Below are positions 9,712-19,814 of a stretch of 64,000 nt of DNA, in pieces. Every line of letters starts with the position of its first letter. Position 1 is the stretch's first letter. Source of the stretch: Bidens hawaiensis (taxonomy: Eukaryota; Streptophyta; Magnoliopsida; Asterales; Asteraceae); contig JAIQDT010000301.1 of the NCBI GenBank assembly GCA_021521415.1, positions 496,001-560,000 of the forward strand, in the 5' to 3' direction. The notes beneath the pieces were generated by a model. It was not told the DNA's origin. It saw only the letters and a program-made list of their open reading frames with translations, and ran no database searches. The translations under genes were made by a program, and so were the position numbers.

Positions 9712-11080
9712 TTAGAGGTGGATAACATTCCATGCTCTTGGTAACCTGTCGCTTTCCATAGTGAGCAAATGATATGCCCCATTTTCTGCCTCCGATTCAA
9801 TCAAATAAGGACCTTGCCACTTGGGTGCAAGCTTCCCATCTGGCGGATTGGTTGTGTTTTGGAAGGCTTTCCTCAAAACTAGATCTCCTTCTTGAAACCT
9901 TCTGATTCTGATACTCTTGTTGTATGCCCCAGCTACCCTGTGTTGATATGCCACCATTTTGATTTTGGCTAAGTCTCTGAGCTCTTCAACAGTATCTAAG
10001 TCTTCAAGAAGGATTTCTTGATTGGCCTCAGGATCACAGATGCTTGTTCTGGCTGTAGGGACCACCATCTCTGTAGGGATTACAGCTTCTGACCCAAACA
10101 CTAACGAGAATGGTGTTTGGCCTGTTGCATTCTTGGGTGTGGTCCTGTCAGCCCAAAGAACATAAGGTAGTTCTTCGGCCCACTTTCCTTTCTTGGATCC
10201 TAGTTTCTTTTTCAGGTTGTTGATGATGATCTTATTGCTAGACTCTGCTTAACCATTAGCTTGAGGATGTACTGGAGTAGAGGTGATCATCTTGATTCCC
10301 CAGCTGTCACAAAAGTTAGTGGTTCTTTTCCCGATAAACTGGGAACCATTGTCACAAACAGTTTCAGAAGGAATGCCAAATCTAGTTATAATATTTCGTT
10401 TAATAAAGGATATAACTTCTCTTTCTCGGACTTGCACGAATGCTTCTGCTTCAATCCATTTAAAGAAGTAGTCAGTCATAGCAAGCATAAAGACCTTTCC
10501 GCCTGGTGCCTTTGTTAGCTTGCCTACAATATCCATACCCCATTTCATGAAAGGCCATGAAGAGGATATAGGATACATAGGTTCTGTTGGCTGATGAAGG
10601 ATGTTTGCATGTCTTTGACAAGCATCACATTTCTTTGAATACTCCATTGCATCCTTCTTCATTGTTTGCCAGAAGTATCCAGTCATTAGTATCCTGGAGA
10701 ATAGTGCTCTTCCCCCTGTGTGGTTGCCACAATCACCTTCGTGAAAGTCTTTGAGAACCTCTTGTATTTCAGGATCCTCGATGCACCTCAAGTATGGACC
10801 TGCAAGAGATTTTCTGTATAGCATATCATCTAACAAAATATATTGTGATACCTTGAGTTTGAAAGATTTGGGATTCTCCGTGACTAGAATCTCTCCAGTT
10901 TGAATGTATCTATTAATTGGGAGGATCAAGGATCCTTGGCTAGCTGAGGATAATGGATCCCAAAGTACGATCTGTTTGTTAGTTGTTATCTCTCCAACTT
11001 CTTGTTCTCCTATTACTGGAGAGAGTATATGGATGATTGGGATCTTTGTATCTTCTGGAATTTTCAAGGATGAGGCTAAA
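9712..11080 (-). pseudogene. gypsy B integrase (broken)
   Basis: Integrase remnant on the minus strand with the zinc-finger region (HEGDCGNHTGGR, CDAC), the core motifs DIVGK and CDNGSQF, and HPQANG followed by the same TAA stop as in element A, then the C-terminal FGSEAVIPTEM block (10101-9712). The open part 11136-10249 covers the linker, zinc finger and most of the core. Apart from the shared stop it is better preserved than in element A; it keeps NGSQF where A has NSSQF. Confidence 0.8.
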
Positions 11081-11330
11081 TTTGCTATGGCATCTGCCCC
11101 AGCATTTTCTTCTCTTGGTACCTGATCCTCATGCACTTAGCTAATTGTAAACCTGCGATCAGAGCTTCATACTCTGCCTCATTATTTGTTGCTTGAAATT
11201 CACAGGTTATAGACTGGGGTAATATGTCCCCCTGTGTCGATTTCAGTAGGATACCTAATCCCACTCCTCTTACGTTGGAAGCTCCATCAGTGAAGAGTAT
11301 CCAAGGATCCTTGGTCTCTTCTAGTTGTTG
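11081..11330 (-). pseudogene. gypsy B second RNase H, internally deleted
   Basis: Starts with PWILFTDGASNVRGVG and TNNEAEYEALIAG, then jumps from MRIRY to the EENAGADA end. About 140 bp present in element A (about 2518-2656) are missing. The break falls at a TACCTG repeated on both sides in element A, as expected of a deletion between short direct repeats. Confidence 0.7.
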
Positions 11331-12545
11331 AACCTCTAGATCAGCTTCCTTTTGCATATCACTGCTAAAATCAGCCACAAAGTCTGTGAGTGCTTGTAAC
11401 TTGATGGTTGTTTTGGGCTTATATTGAATATCATATGCACTCAATTTCACAGCCCACTTGGCCATTCTTCCTGACAATTCTGGCTTTCTAAGGACATTCT
11501 TAACAGGATAGTTAGTTCTCAAAATAATAGTATAGGTTTCGAAGTAATGTCTCAATTTAGTAGAAGCCATAATAAGTGCAAGAAATAATTTTTCAAGGTG
11601 AGAATACCTGACCTCTGCGTCTAAGAGGCTTTTACTTACATAATATACCGGGTGCTGTTCACCTTCATGATCCTTAACGAGGACGGCACTTACTGCATTA
11701 CCTGAAACAGCTAGATATAGATATAAGGATTCTCCATCCACAGGCTTCATCAAAGCTGGTGCTGAGGATAAGTAATCCTTTAAGGCTTTTAGGGTGACTT
11801 CATGCTTCTCTGTCCATTCGAAATTCTTATTCTTCCTGAGGATGTCATAAAAGTCTTTGCACTACTCTGAGGGTCTGGAAATAAATCTGTTGAGAGAAGC
11901 TATTCTTCCCGTCAGCCTCTAGACATCCTTAGCATTCACAGGGGATTTTAGATTGATGATGGCTTCTATTTGCTCGGGGCTTGCTTCTATCCCTCTTTTA
12001 GTCACCATGTATCCTAGAAACTTTCCAGCCATAACACCAAAATGGCATTTTGACGGGTTCAGTTTCATATTATACTGGTCGAGGATATTGAAGGCTTCTT
12101 CAAGATCTCTGAGGTGATCCTCAGCTCTCTTTGACTTCACCACCATGTCATCTATGTAGACCTCCATAGTCTTTCCTAACTGATCCTTGAACATCATGTT
12201 GACTAATCTTTGATATGTTGCCCCTGCATTTCTTAGTCCGAATGGCATAGCAATATAACAGTATATGCCGGTAGGAGTCATGAATGATGTATCCTCTTGA
12301 TCAGATGGTTCCATCTGAATTTGTTGAAATCCAGAGGAAGCATCCATAAAGGTAAGCATCTCATGTCCTGTCATTGCATCCACCATGGGGTCTATATGTG
12401 GTAACGGGAAAGGATCCTTGGGGCATGCCTTGTTTAAATAAATAAAATCGACACACACCCTCCACTTTCCATTCTTTTTAGAAACAACAACCACATTAGC
12501 TAACCATCAAGGATACTTAACCTCTCTGATCATACCGGCCTTAAG
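11319..12545 (-). pseudogene. gypsy B reverse transcriptase and RNase H
   Basis: RT core 12494-11919 shows KWRVCVDFIYLNKACPKD, PFGLRNAGATYQRL and the catalytic VYIDDMVV. The RNase H part (11753 leftward) shows VSKSLLDAEVRYSHLEK. Stops around 11760-11920 break the frame between RT thumb and RNase H (one sits next to the stretch DV-stop-RLTG). The N-terminal portion of RT and the linker to protease are deleted. Confidence 0.8.
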
Positions 12546-12940
12546 AAGTTTTTCAGCTTCTTCTTGTATGATCATGTAGCCAAGGCCTGCCCAAAATAAC
12601 ATTGCAACAAGACAGATTGTCAATAACACAAAATTTTTTATAAGAGTTTAACCCTTCAATATAGATTGGGAGGTTGATGTCCCCCAATGTTTTCTTGGTA
12701 TATCCCCTGAAACCAACTAACACCAACGTCCTCGGAATGATCTCCAAGTCTGGGATGTTCATCTTCTGAAGCACATCGTGCTGGAAGATATTGACCGAGC
12801 TCCCACCATCTACTAGGATCATGCGTACATAATGGTTAGCAATAAACAAAGTAACAATCAAACCGTCATAACGGGGATCCTGGATGTTTGATTTATCTTC
12901 TTCATCGAAGAAGATCCTTTTGTCAGTTGTCAAAGTGGTG
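12546..12940 (-). pseudogene. gypsy B protease fused to RT by deletion
   Basis: Protease part with ILVDGGSSVNIF (catalytic Asp) and VILGRPWLH. Immediately after PWLH the sequence jumps to the part of RT that lies about 428 bp further along in element A (junction near 12575; both parental sites share CATG). TTDKRIFFDEEDKSNIQDP occurs once, whereas element A has a duplicated version. Confidence 0.75.
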
Positions 12941-13420
12941 GAGATAACCGGTCATTCCCAGTTATCCAACTTGGTCTCCTTAGCCAACCTCTTAGCTGCG
13001 GAGAAGGAGGTTCCACATATGTTTGAGCCTCCGAAAATGAAGTTGATCACTTGAGTATCTAGTGGGGGTGGATTTTCTTTTTTAGGAACCTCTTCAGGAT
13101 CCTGGATCCTGGATTTCTTTCTTCCCAAGAGCTCCTTGAAATGTCCTTTGCTTAGGAGGTATCCAATTTCTCTCCTTAAACCAATACAATCATCAGTCTG
13201 ATGGACGAAATCCTCATGGAATGCACACCATTTGGACTTGTCTTTGAAGGATGTCGTTTTCTCATTTCTCTGAGGCCACCTTGCTTTTTCTCCAAGATCC
13301 TTCATGGCACAATTTAAACCATGAGTATCCACAGAGAAGCAATATTCAGAAATGCTTGGGTAATCTTCATCATCATCATCTCCTTCTTCGACTGCTCAGA
13401 CATTTTGATTATTGAATTTG
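12941..13420 (-). pseudogene. gypsy B gag zinc-knuckle part
   Basis: Encodes KWCAFHEDFVHQTDDC, a C-x2-H-x4-H-x4-C knuckle, then LLSKGHFKELLGRKKS and the linker to protease. A stop (TGA at about 12952) separates it from the protease frame. The sequence just before (SEYCFSVDTHGL) matches the region of element A where A is frameshifted. Confidence 0.7.
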
Positions 13421-14880
13421 GAGCAAGGATTCGAGTTGTTGTTCCTAAATGAGGATCCTTGTTTCTTGTCAGGAGATTCTTGTTTCTTTTGGGCCCCTAA
13501 CCGTTATTGGATCCTCTTGTCATCCTCCAGCCGTATGAATCTTACTGCCAGATTCCTTACTTCATCTAAAGTCCTGCAAGGAGTCATCACAAGATCATCA
13601 TAAAAATGGGAGCCCCTATTTAGTCCCATCTTGAAAGCTTCAACAGCCGTAGCCATATCAAGATTAGGGACTTCTAGGGCCTCCCTACCAAACCTCGTAA
13701 CAAAATCCCTAAGGGATTCATCATATGGTTGGACAACTCTATATAAGTCACTAGTTAACTTTTCAAATTTCCTACTATAAGAAAATTGGTTGTTGAACAA
13801 GTTAACTAAATGTGAAAAGGAAGTAACAGAAAAAGGAGGAAGACTTAGCAGCCATTTTAATGCAGATCCTGTTAGTATGGATCTGAAACCCTTGCATAGA
13901 CAAGCCTCTTTGAGTCTTTCAGGAATTGGATTTATTTCCATCCTCTCCCTATATTGAGCCACATGCTCTTCGGGATCAGTTGTCCCATCATACACCTTCA
14001 TGTTGGGTGTCTGAAATCATTTTGAGACTTCAGCATCACAAATAGGTGGAGCAAATCTGGACAACCTGTGGCTTCCTTCTGCTATTTCAGGGATCGGTCG
14101 GACCACCCCTGGTACGCTGGATATCATATCCTTAAGTTTCATCAGTTCCTTAGCCATAGCTTGGTTGATACCTGCATCCTGCACGGAACCACGATTAGCA
14201 TCTAAGGATATAGGATTATATATGTTACCTCTTTGTTGCTTAAATGTCGGCATTCCAGAAGAATAGCTGAGGTAAGAAGCGTCGACTACAGGAGTTGGTC
14301 CTCCAGAGGCAATGGTCTGCATGGGGATAATATCTCCTTCATGGACCTCTGAAGACCTTTGATGTTGAATTCCGGAGGATCCTTGATTCTGGAATAAGGA
14401 TCCTTAAGGGTGGGAGTTGAAGGATCCTGGATGATAAAATCGAGAGGATCCTAGTTGAAGGATGGACGATCCTTGTTGAAGAAACGAGGATCCTTGAGTA
14501 TGCTGACACACAGACCCTGGTTGAAGGATAGATGATCCTTGCTGGAAGATTGAGGATCCTTGAGTATGCTGACCCACGAACCCTGGTTGAAGGATGGATG
14601 ATCCTTGCTGGAAGATCGAGGATCCTTGAGTATGCTGACCCACGGACCCTGGTTGAAGGATGATTGATCCTTGCTGAAGGATGGAGGATCCTTGAGCATG
14701 TTGAGCCATGGATCCTGGAGTAGAGAATCTAGCACCCTAGGCATCAAGGGAGTCTGATCCTCCGCTGCCTCTTTCTTTTCTTGAGATCTTCAATTTCACG
14801 TAGGATCCTCTGGTTGGTTATGTTCTGCTGCTCCATGTATGCCTTAACCTATGAAAACATAGCAGAAACATCATTGTTAG
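13421..14880 (-). pseudogene. gypsy B gag N-terminal part, truncated
   Basis: Three open pieces (14709-14404, 14322-14017, 14001-13504) carry the QGSS repeats, the linker with VQDAGINQAMAKEL (intact Gln where A has a stop), and the gag core with LKWLLSLPPFSVTSFSHL and DFVTRFGREALE. Frames are broken by stops around 14005 and 14400. Similarity to element A ends at about 14880, before the start codon. Confidence 0.8.
14390..14720 (-). repeat. gag QGSS tandem repeats, element B
   Basis: About five units of 63-66 bp with the landmarks GGATCCTTGAGTATGCTGAC and ACCCTGGTTGAAGGAT. The units are more uniform than the equivalent array of element A. They encode SSIFQQGSSILQPG-like blocks. Confidence 0.75.
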
Positions 14881-15299
14881 TGAGACCGAGAGGTGATCTA
14901 GCTTTCTTGAGCGAACCTTAGTTGTGTCATCCTTAGATACCGGTGTCGTGAGATTATTCATTCCATTAACTTATAAGACCTTCAATAGGATTCTTACCTA
15001 GGTAGACGTTTTCTCCATTGTTAGTCTCATTCGTAAAGTTCCGTTAAGTCTTATTAAGTTAAGTCTTTTAATTTAGTTAAAGTAAGTTAGGTCGAGTAGT
15101 TAATTATTAAAAATCATTTAAAATATATTATTCTTAGGAAGGTCTTGTCTAGGGTTAGTGATCATAGACGTTTTCACGTGTCCTCGTGTTCGATACTCTG
15201 ACTTCCTTAGTTTTATAGTACTTACGATCGGTACACTTGCCGGTTGTGTGTAGTTTTGAGCTTAGTTAGGAAAATCTGTTTTATAAATTTAAAGCTTAG
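14881..15299. other. unassigned spacer between gypsy B and copia C
   Basis: About 420 bp with no open frame or motif that I recognise. It begins sharply where gypsy B gag ends and finishes where copia C integrase begins, so it may be part of another decayed LTR element. No clear TG...CA ends are visible. Confidence 0.35.
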
Positions 15300-15309
15300 T
15301 TGTGAGCTC

Positions 15310-15730
15310 CATAGAAAGAAACACCCTTTAAAAACACATCAATACATCATATTTTTGTTTTAAGGGAAACAACCACATGTATCTAGAGTATTGGTCAACA
15401 CAAAGTAAAAATAACGATGTCCATAAACTGTAATATTAGGAGCCGGTCCCAAACATCACAAAACACTAAATCCAAAACATGAGTACTTTTATAATATGAT
15501 GATGATAGATGCAGTTTGGAAGATTTCCCAAGTTGACAAGAATTACAAAAAAAAACAAATGTCTTGTTAAAAACATGAAGTGAATAATGTGAAAGCAAAA
15601 AATGTAAAAGCTGAGGGTGAGGATATCCAAATCTTTGATGCCAGATTGTTGGAGAAGCACGAATTGTGGAGAAAGCAACCTTGGAGATGGAATTAAGTTA
15701 AGGCGAGCGAAAGGAGTAAAGCCCATACGT
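15310..15730 (-). pseudogene. copia C integrase N-terminus (broken)
   Basis: Shows the pre-integrase half zinc finger FFCNSCQLGKSSKLH and the first catalytic Asp in LVFCDVWD. The reading then shifts frame; the remaining stretch to about 15316 encodes an integrase-like YGHRYF and QYSRYMWLFPL before similarity ends. Confidence 0.7.
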
Positions 15731-16330
15731 ACTTGGACCTGTGAGGTGGGTATTGAGGGTAAACTTGTCCTTCACATAAAAAAAGGTAGAGTGAAACTCA
15801 AAGAATACATTATTATCATGACAAAATTTTTGTACTGAAAGAAGTTTTTGTTTGATTTGTGGAACGTGAAGAATATCATTAATAGAAAGAGTTTTGTGGT
15901 TAGAGTAAAAATTTGTGGAACCAATATGAAGAATAAGTAAACCTATACTATTTTCAACATGAAGTGCATCCTCCCCATAATAAGGCTCAAAATTGTCGAG
16001 GCTGTTGAGATGGCGCAACATGACTATTAGCACCCGTGTTCGGCAGCCATGAAGTTGATGTTTGAGATAGTCTGCATAGTTTTCTTGTGATGGCTGTCTT
16101 GGTGGGCGAATAGTTGTGGGATCGTGGTTAGGACATTCTGATGGAATATGTCCAATGCCACACCTGCTACAAGTACCATAGACTGTGTTCTGGTTAGAAG
16201 CGCAAGCAAATTGATTTCTATTACCTGTGTTGTTTTCTAGAATTGCGGTTATTGTAGTTTCCATGACCACGTCGACTTGAGAAACCACGGTTGCGGTTGT
16301 ATGATCCACGATTAGCATAATTAGCTTCAT
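15698..16330 (-). pseudogene. copia C zinc knuckle and protease region
   Basis: Carries the zinc knuckle CSRCGIGHIPSEC (C-x2-C-x4-H-x4-C) and a protease C-terminal region (INDILHVPQIKQKLLSVQKF). The protease active-site DSGA region is not preserved in this frame, so a deletion or degradation is likely around 15990-16040. Confidence 0.65.
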
Positions 16331-16339
16331 TATGTTGTT

Positions 16340-17148
16340 GAGTTGGTTGAAATTGAAGACCCATTTGTGACATCAGCTGCTCCAATGATTGCAACATTTC
16401 AGAGGGAATCTATAGAGCATTGGTGGGAGCAGGTGCATGACTATTCTTGATGGCCAGGAAGGATTGAGCAGGGGCGGCAGAAGTAGGGGCAACGAAAAGA
16501 TCTTACTTTTTGATCATAAAATCATGTTTAGAGAGTAGTCCATGAAGCTCTATGACCGCGGTAGGAAACTGCCTGGTTAACATGGTAAAATTAACCCATT
16601 GTACTCGTTTCAAAGGCCCGAGATGACTAATAACATAAGATGTTTTTCTTTAAATTGGTTCACCAATATTGGCCAAGGAATCTGCACATTCGGGGGCTCC
16701 TGGGAAGTAGGCAGCACATGTCTCATCTGGCTTCATCTCGATCTTTAACAATTGAGTTTTGAGAGTAAACTCACATGAAGAGGTGTTTGGGGGCATAAGC
16801 ACGCTCTAAAGCAAGCCATAAATCATGATAAGTATCTCCTTGTACCTGGTTGAATGAGGCTTTTGATATTGTGGAAAGTAGTAGCATGCGAACATGTGAA
16901 TCGTTAGAAAGCCAAACAGAGTGATCAGGGTTTGGTTGTGAAGTTAAAGTTGTTGCGTCTTTGTCGGAAGACGAAGATGGTGAGGGGCAAGAAATGGCAT
17001 CGATATAGCCAAACAAATTGTTGGTTACAAGGAATGGTTTAATCATTGTTTTCCAATAACCATAGTTTGTAGGGTTGAGTTTAAAACCAAATATGTGAGA
17101 GTTGCGACTTGTTTTCATCTCTATGGTGAAGGCAGAAAGCAACGCCAT
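16340..17148 (-). pseudogene. copia C gag
   Basis: Begins with ATG at 17148. Copia gag features include KLNPTNYGYWKTMIKPFL and DLWLALERAYAP (17148-16771). The frame then shifts; the following minus-strand stretch 16330-16770 is decayed gag without one long frame. Confidence 0.7.
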
Positions 17149-17238
17149 GGTTGGATTGACTGAACAACCGGAACAAAAAGAAAAGAAAGAGGAAAAACTG
17201 GATCAAAAAAAATGTGGCAGCAATAGGGTTATGATGCT

Positions 17239-17251
17239 GGCTTTGATACCA
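17239..17251 (-). other. copia C primer binding site
   Basis: The minus strand reads TGGTATCAAAGCC, a close match to the initiator-methionine tRNA complement (TGGTATCAGAGC) used by copia elements. Confidence 0.7.
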
Positions 17252-17600
17252 TAATAATCATTGTGTAACTGTGGTAAAAAATGCATTACTATCGATCAAG
17301 GAATTACAATATAAATAGAGTACATTATTACATTTAGAACCATGGAATAAAATACCGCCACTCTAAATAAAATTAATAAATAACTACCGGGATTCAAGCC
17401 GCAATACATTTGAATTCGGTCAATATATATCGGTTTGGTTCATCATGGTACCGGTATGGTCTGCTATAGAAATTGAAAGAGAAACCCACAAAATAAAGTC
17501 TTAATATGACAAAGATGATATCTACTCAAAAAGGACGACTTGTTTTGCATATCGAAACGTCACGACGGAATTTACAAAAATAAAAATATAAAATCTAAAA
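17252..17600 (-). repeat. probable 5' LTR of copia C (right end unclear)
   Basis: Sequence just upstream of the primer site on the minus strand should be the LTR. It is AT-rich with a possible TATTTATA at about 17311. I cannot place its other end because no second LTR copy exists in the window. Confidence 0.35.
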
Positions 17601-17679
17601 TCAATGAATTAGATTATTTCTCACACTTCTCATATTTTGTATACTTTGTACTTTAACTAAAACCTAAAAACTTAATGTG

Positions 17680-18280
17680 CATTTAAGGGTCAACTTATTC
17701 TACAAAGGGGAACAAAAATGAGAAGGATGAGAATGATTTGTAGCAAAAAAAACCCTAAAAATAAAAAAATAATAAAAAAATCATAACTCAAATTTTAACA
17801 AAAAAAAACGAAAAATGTAAAAACACAATATGTTTCCACCGTCTTCCTTGTTCTTAAAAATACCCAGAAAAAGACACAGTGTTGAGTGAAAAAGATCATT
17901 GTGTGTTTTTGTTTATAATGGTGTTGTGTTTATTTTCATCATTAATTGTGTTTTTTTTCTTTACATTGTACCTTTTTTTTCTTGATATTGTGTACGCAAC
18001 ATTGTGTTATATTTTGCGATCTGTTGTGTCTTTTTTTGTTTATCATTGTGTCGTTTGTTCATTGTTGACATTGTGACTTTTCGTTTTTTTTGGAACGAGA
18101 ATGCCGGGGGAAACATTTTGGTTTTTTATTTTTATTTTTTGTTTTTTATTTGTGTATTGAGTTATGATATTATTTTTGAATTTTTTTGAGATGTTTTTTT
18201 TACTACAAATTCTTCTCACACTTTTTTTATTTTTGTCACCCTTTTATTTTAACTTTACCTACGCATTTAAAAACCTTTAA
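17680..18280. mobile_element. non-autonomous inverted-repeat element
   Basis: The stretch 17680-17745 (ending GAATGATTTGTAG) is the imperfect reverse complement of 18203-18275 (starting CTACAAATTCTTCTCACAC), giving terminal inverted repeats of about 65 bp around a 460-bp interior. No transposase is encoded. The interior is rich in TTGTGT on the plus strand. Long imperfect terminal repeats suggest a Mutator-like derivative; target duplications are not clear. Confidence 0.5.
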
Positions 18281-18689
18281 GATGACTATCACATTTCAGA
18301 AAACGAATGTTCAAACTAATAATTTGGTATGAAATGCTAATATGGTAACAATATGGCATTTAAATATCTTTTTTTACCCAAACTATCAAACAATATATAT
18401 TTTTAGACCGGACCTACCCCATATGAAAATGACTCAATTTATTCGTTGGGCCCTGAGTGTTCTTTTTTATCATTTTCCCTCAACATTCACTTCGCTCGTC
18501 ATGTCTATGCCACGTCTGTTTTCCTTACATCATTCAACCTCAACCTTAAACCACAAGTTACATCATTCTCCACAATCTCCATCGTTCTCCATTTTTTATT
18601 TTCTTTTATTTAATACAAAGAGAGGAAGAGAGTGAGCGACGACAGTGACTGTGGTCACTATCCTCAAATCAATCATGATTAAAAATGGA
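18281..18689. other. no gene seen
   Basis: AT-rich sequence. A short frame (18342-18635) lacks homology signs. I see nothing here that I can name. Confidence 0.4.
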
Positions 18690-18823
18690 GGGCGGGGGGG
18701 GGGGGGAGGGGGGGTCCAGGGGTGTCAGGCACGTGACCCCTTCCATGTAGGACGCCATGTGACACGACTCCTTTGCCAACTCACCTCACTCGTGAGGAAA
18801 AAGTGGGTACCCCCCCCCCCGGC
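18690..18823. repeat. G13/C11-bounded inverted segment
   Basis: A run of 13 G (18694-18706) plus 7 G (18708-18714) is followed about 100 bp later by a run of 11 C (18810-18820). The two runs can pair, and the G-run could form a quadruplex. It may be a small inverted-repeat transposon, but no target duplication is seen. Confidence 0.4.
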
Positions 18824-18839
18824 CTAAGGTTGTTTTAAG

Positions 18840-19558
18840 AAAGCAAATTGATTTGTCAAAACATGTTATAGATTAAAAAATGAGTATGGACGATTGACAT
18901 TCCTTCTTAAGAAGATCCACTCATATATTATGGATCTAAACGCCGTTAAAAAAGGCATATTTATGCCTTAGTATTTATATGAACAAAGTTTCCAAACATT
19001 GTAACATACCAATAGAGTTCCCCAAAAATTATGCATGTTTTTTAAGAGCAAAATTTCACTTGAAATCTCTTTAATCTCGCACTTACAAGGATTAAACTAA
19101 CCCGTCACTTTTGGAGAGATAAAATAAACTGCTTCCTTTAATTAGAAATAAAAAAGAATATTTTATCATCGTGAAGGCAGACACCTATGTAAGAATGATG
19201 TAACCCTTAACTAACCAAAGTATATTGCATATTCTTATTGGCCAAATGTTGTATGAAACTTTTTTATGATCTGTATAACTAATTAACTATAAACGATGTG
19301 CTAGAAAGCCGGAATTTAATAATGCATCATTATTCCCTACTAATTATGAAATATATATGGACCACTGGTGACTTATTACACCAATATTCCAGACTACTAT
19401 GGTTGACCACACCATTAGATCTCTGAGTCGACAAAATGTAACATTCAATAAAATATTGGAAACAACCCAAATTTAAAAATTCTTTTAATAACCACAAGTT
19501 AGGCAAGCTTTCTTCTTGTTCTTCTGAATTTGTTCTTGATTCTCAAAGTGGCTGATCA
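18840..19558 (+). promoter_or_regulatory. displaced 5' flank of CRK gene 1
   Basis: The end of this stretch (TTCTGAATTTGTTCTTG..GCTGATC) resembles the sequence just upstream of the CRK gene 2 start (TTCTGAATTTGTGCTACTG), so it is the former 5' leader and promoter of CRK gene 1. The copia element at 19559 now separates it from its coding region by about 4.85 kb. No single TATA box is certain. Confidence 0.5.
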
Positions 19559-19717
19559 TGTAATAGATATAGAGATATCTTTGGCATATATTATAGAATA
19601 TTATTAGTTTGATTGTACGTAATCTTATCTTCAATTATAGAGATATCCTTGTAACAATTATATATTGGTTCGAATGAGAATGACGACAGCAAGGTTTCAC
19701 AAATAATTCCTCTAACA
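19559..19717 (+). repeat. 5' LTR of copia D
   Basis: Begins TGTAATAGATATAGAG, ends CCTCTAACA, 159 bp. The primer site follows without a gap. Confidence 0.9.
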
Positions 19718-19730
19718 TGGTATCAATAGC
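19718..19730 (+). other. copia D primer binding site
   Basis: TGGTATCAATAGC, complementary in type to the initiator-methionine tRNA 3' end, immediately after the LTR. Confidence 0.8.
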
Positions 19731-19814
19731 CTAACCCTAGCCGTCTCATCTTCTTCACGGCTTCTCTCATTCGATCCTCTGCTTCATTCCATTGTCTTCT
19801 CATCACTAATACTC

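Larger units (their letters stand above)
8409..14880 (-). mobile_element. Ty3/gypsy element B (Tat-like), 5' truncated
   Basis: A second member of the same family as element A, in the same orientation. It runs from the polypurine tract (8409-8420) through a 1.3-kb 3' untranslated region, integrase, two RNase H domains, RT, protease and gag, and stops abruptly at about 14880 inside gag, where similarity to element A ends. It has lost its 5' LTR. Two internal deletions relative to A (about 428 bp between protease and RT, about 140 bp in the second RNase H) and many stops make it inactive. Confidence 0.85.
15300..17251 (-). mobile_element. Ty1/copia element C, 3' truncated
   Basis: Minus-strand copia fragment: primer site (17239-17251), gag (17148-16340), zinc knuckle and protease (16330-15698), and the N-terminal part of integrase (to about 15310). 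The rest of integrase, RT, RNase H and the 3' LTR are missing. Frameshifts occur in gag and in integrase. Confidence 0.8.
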
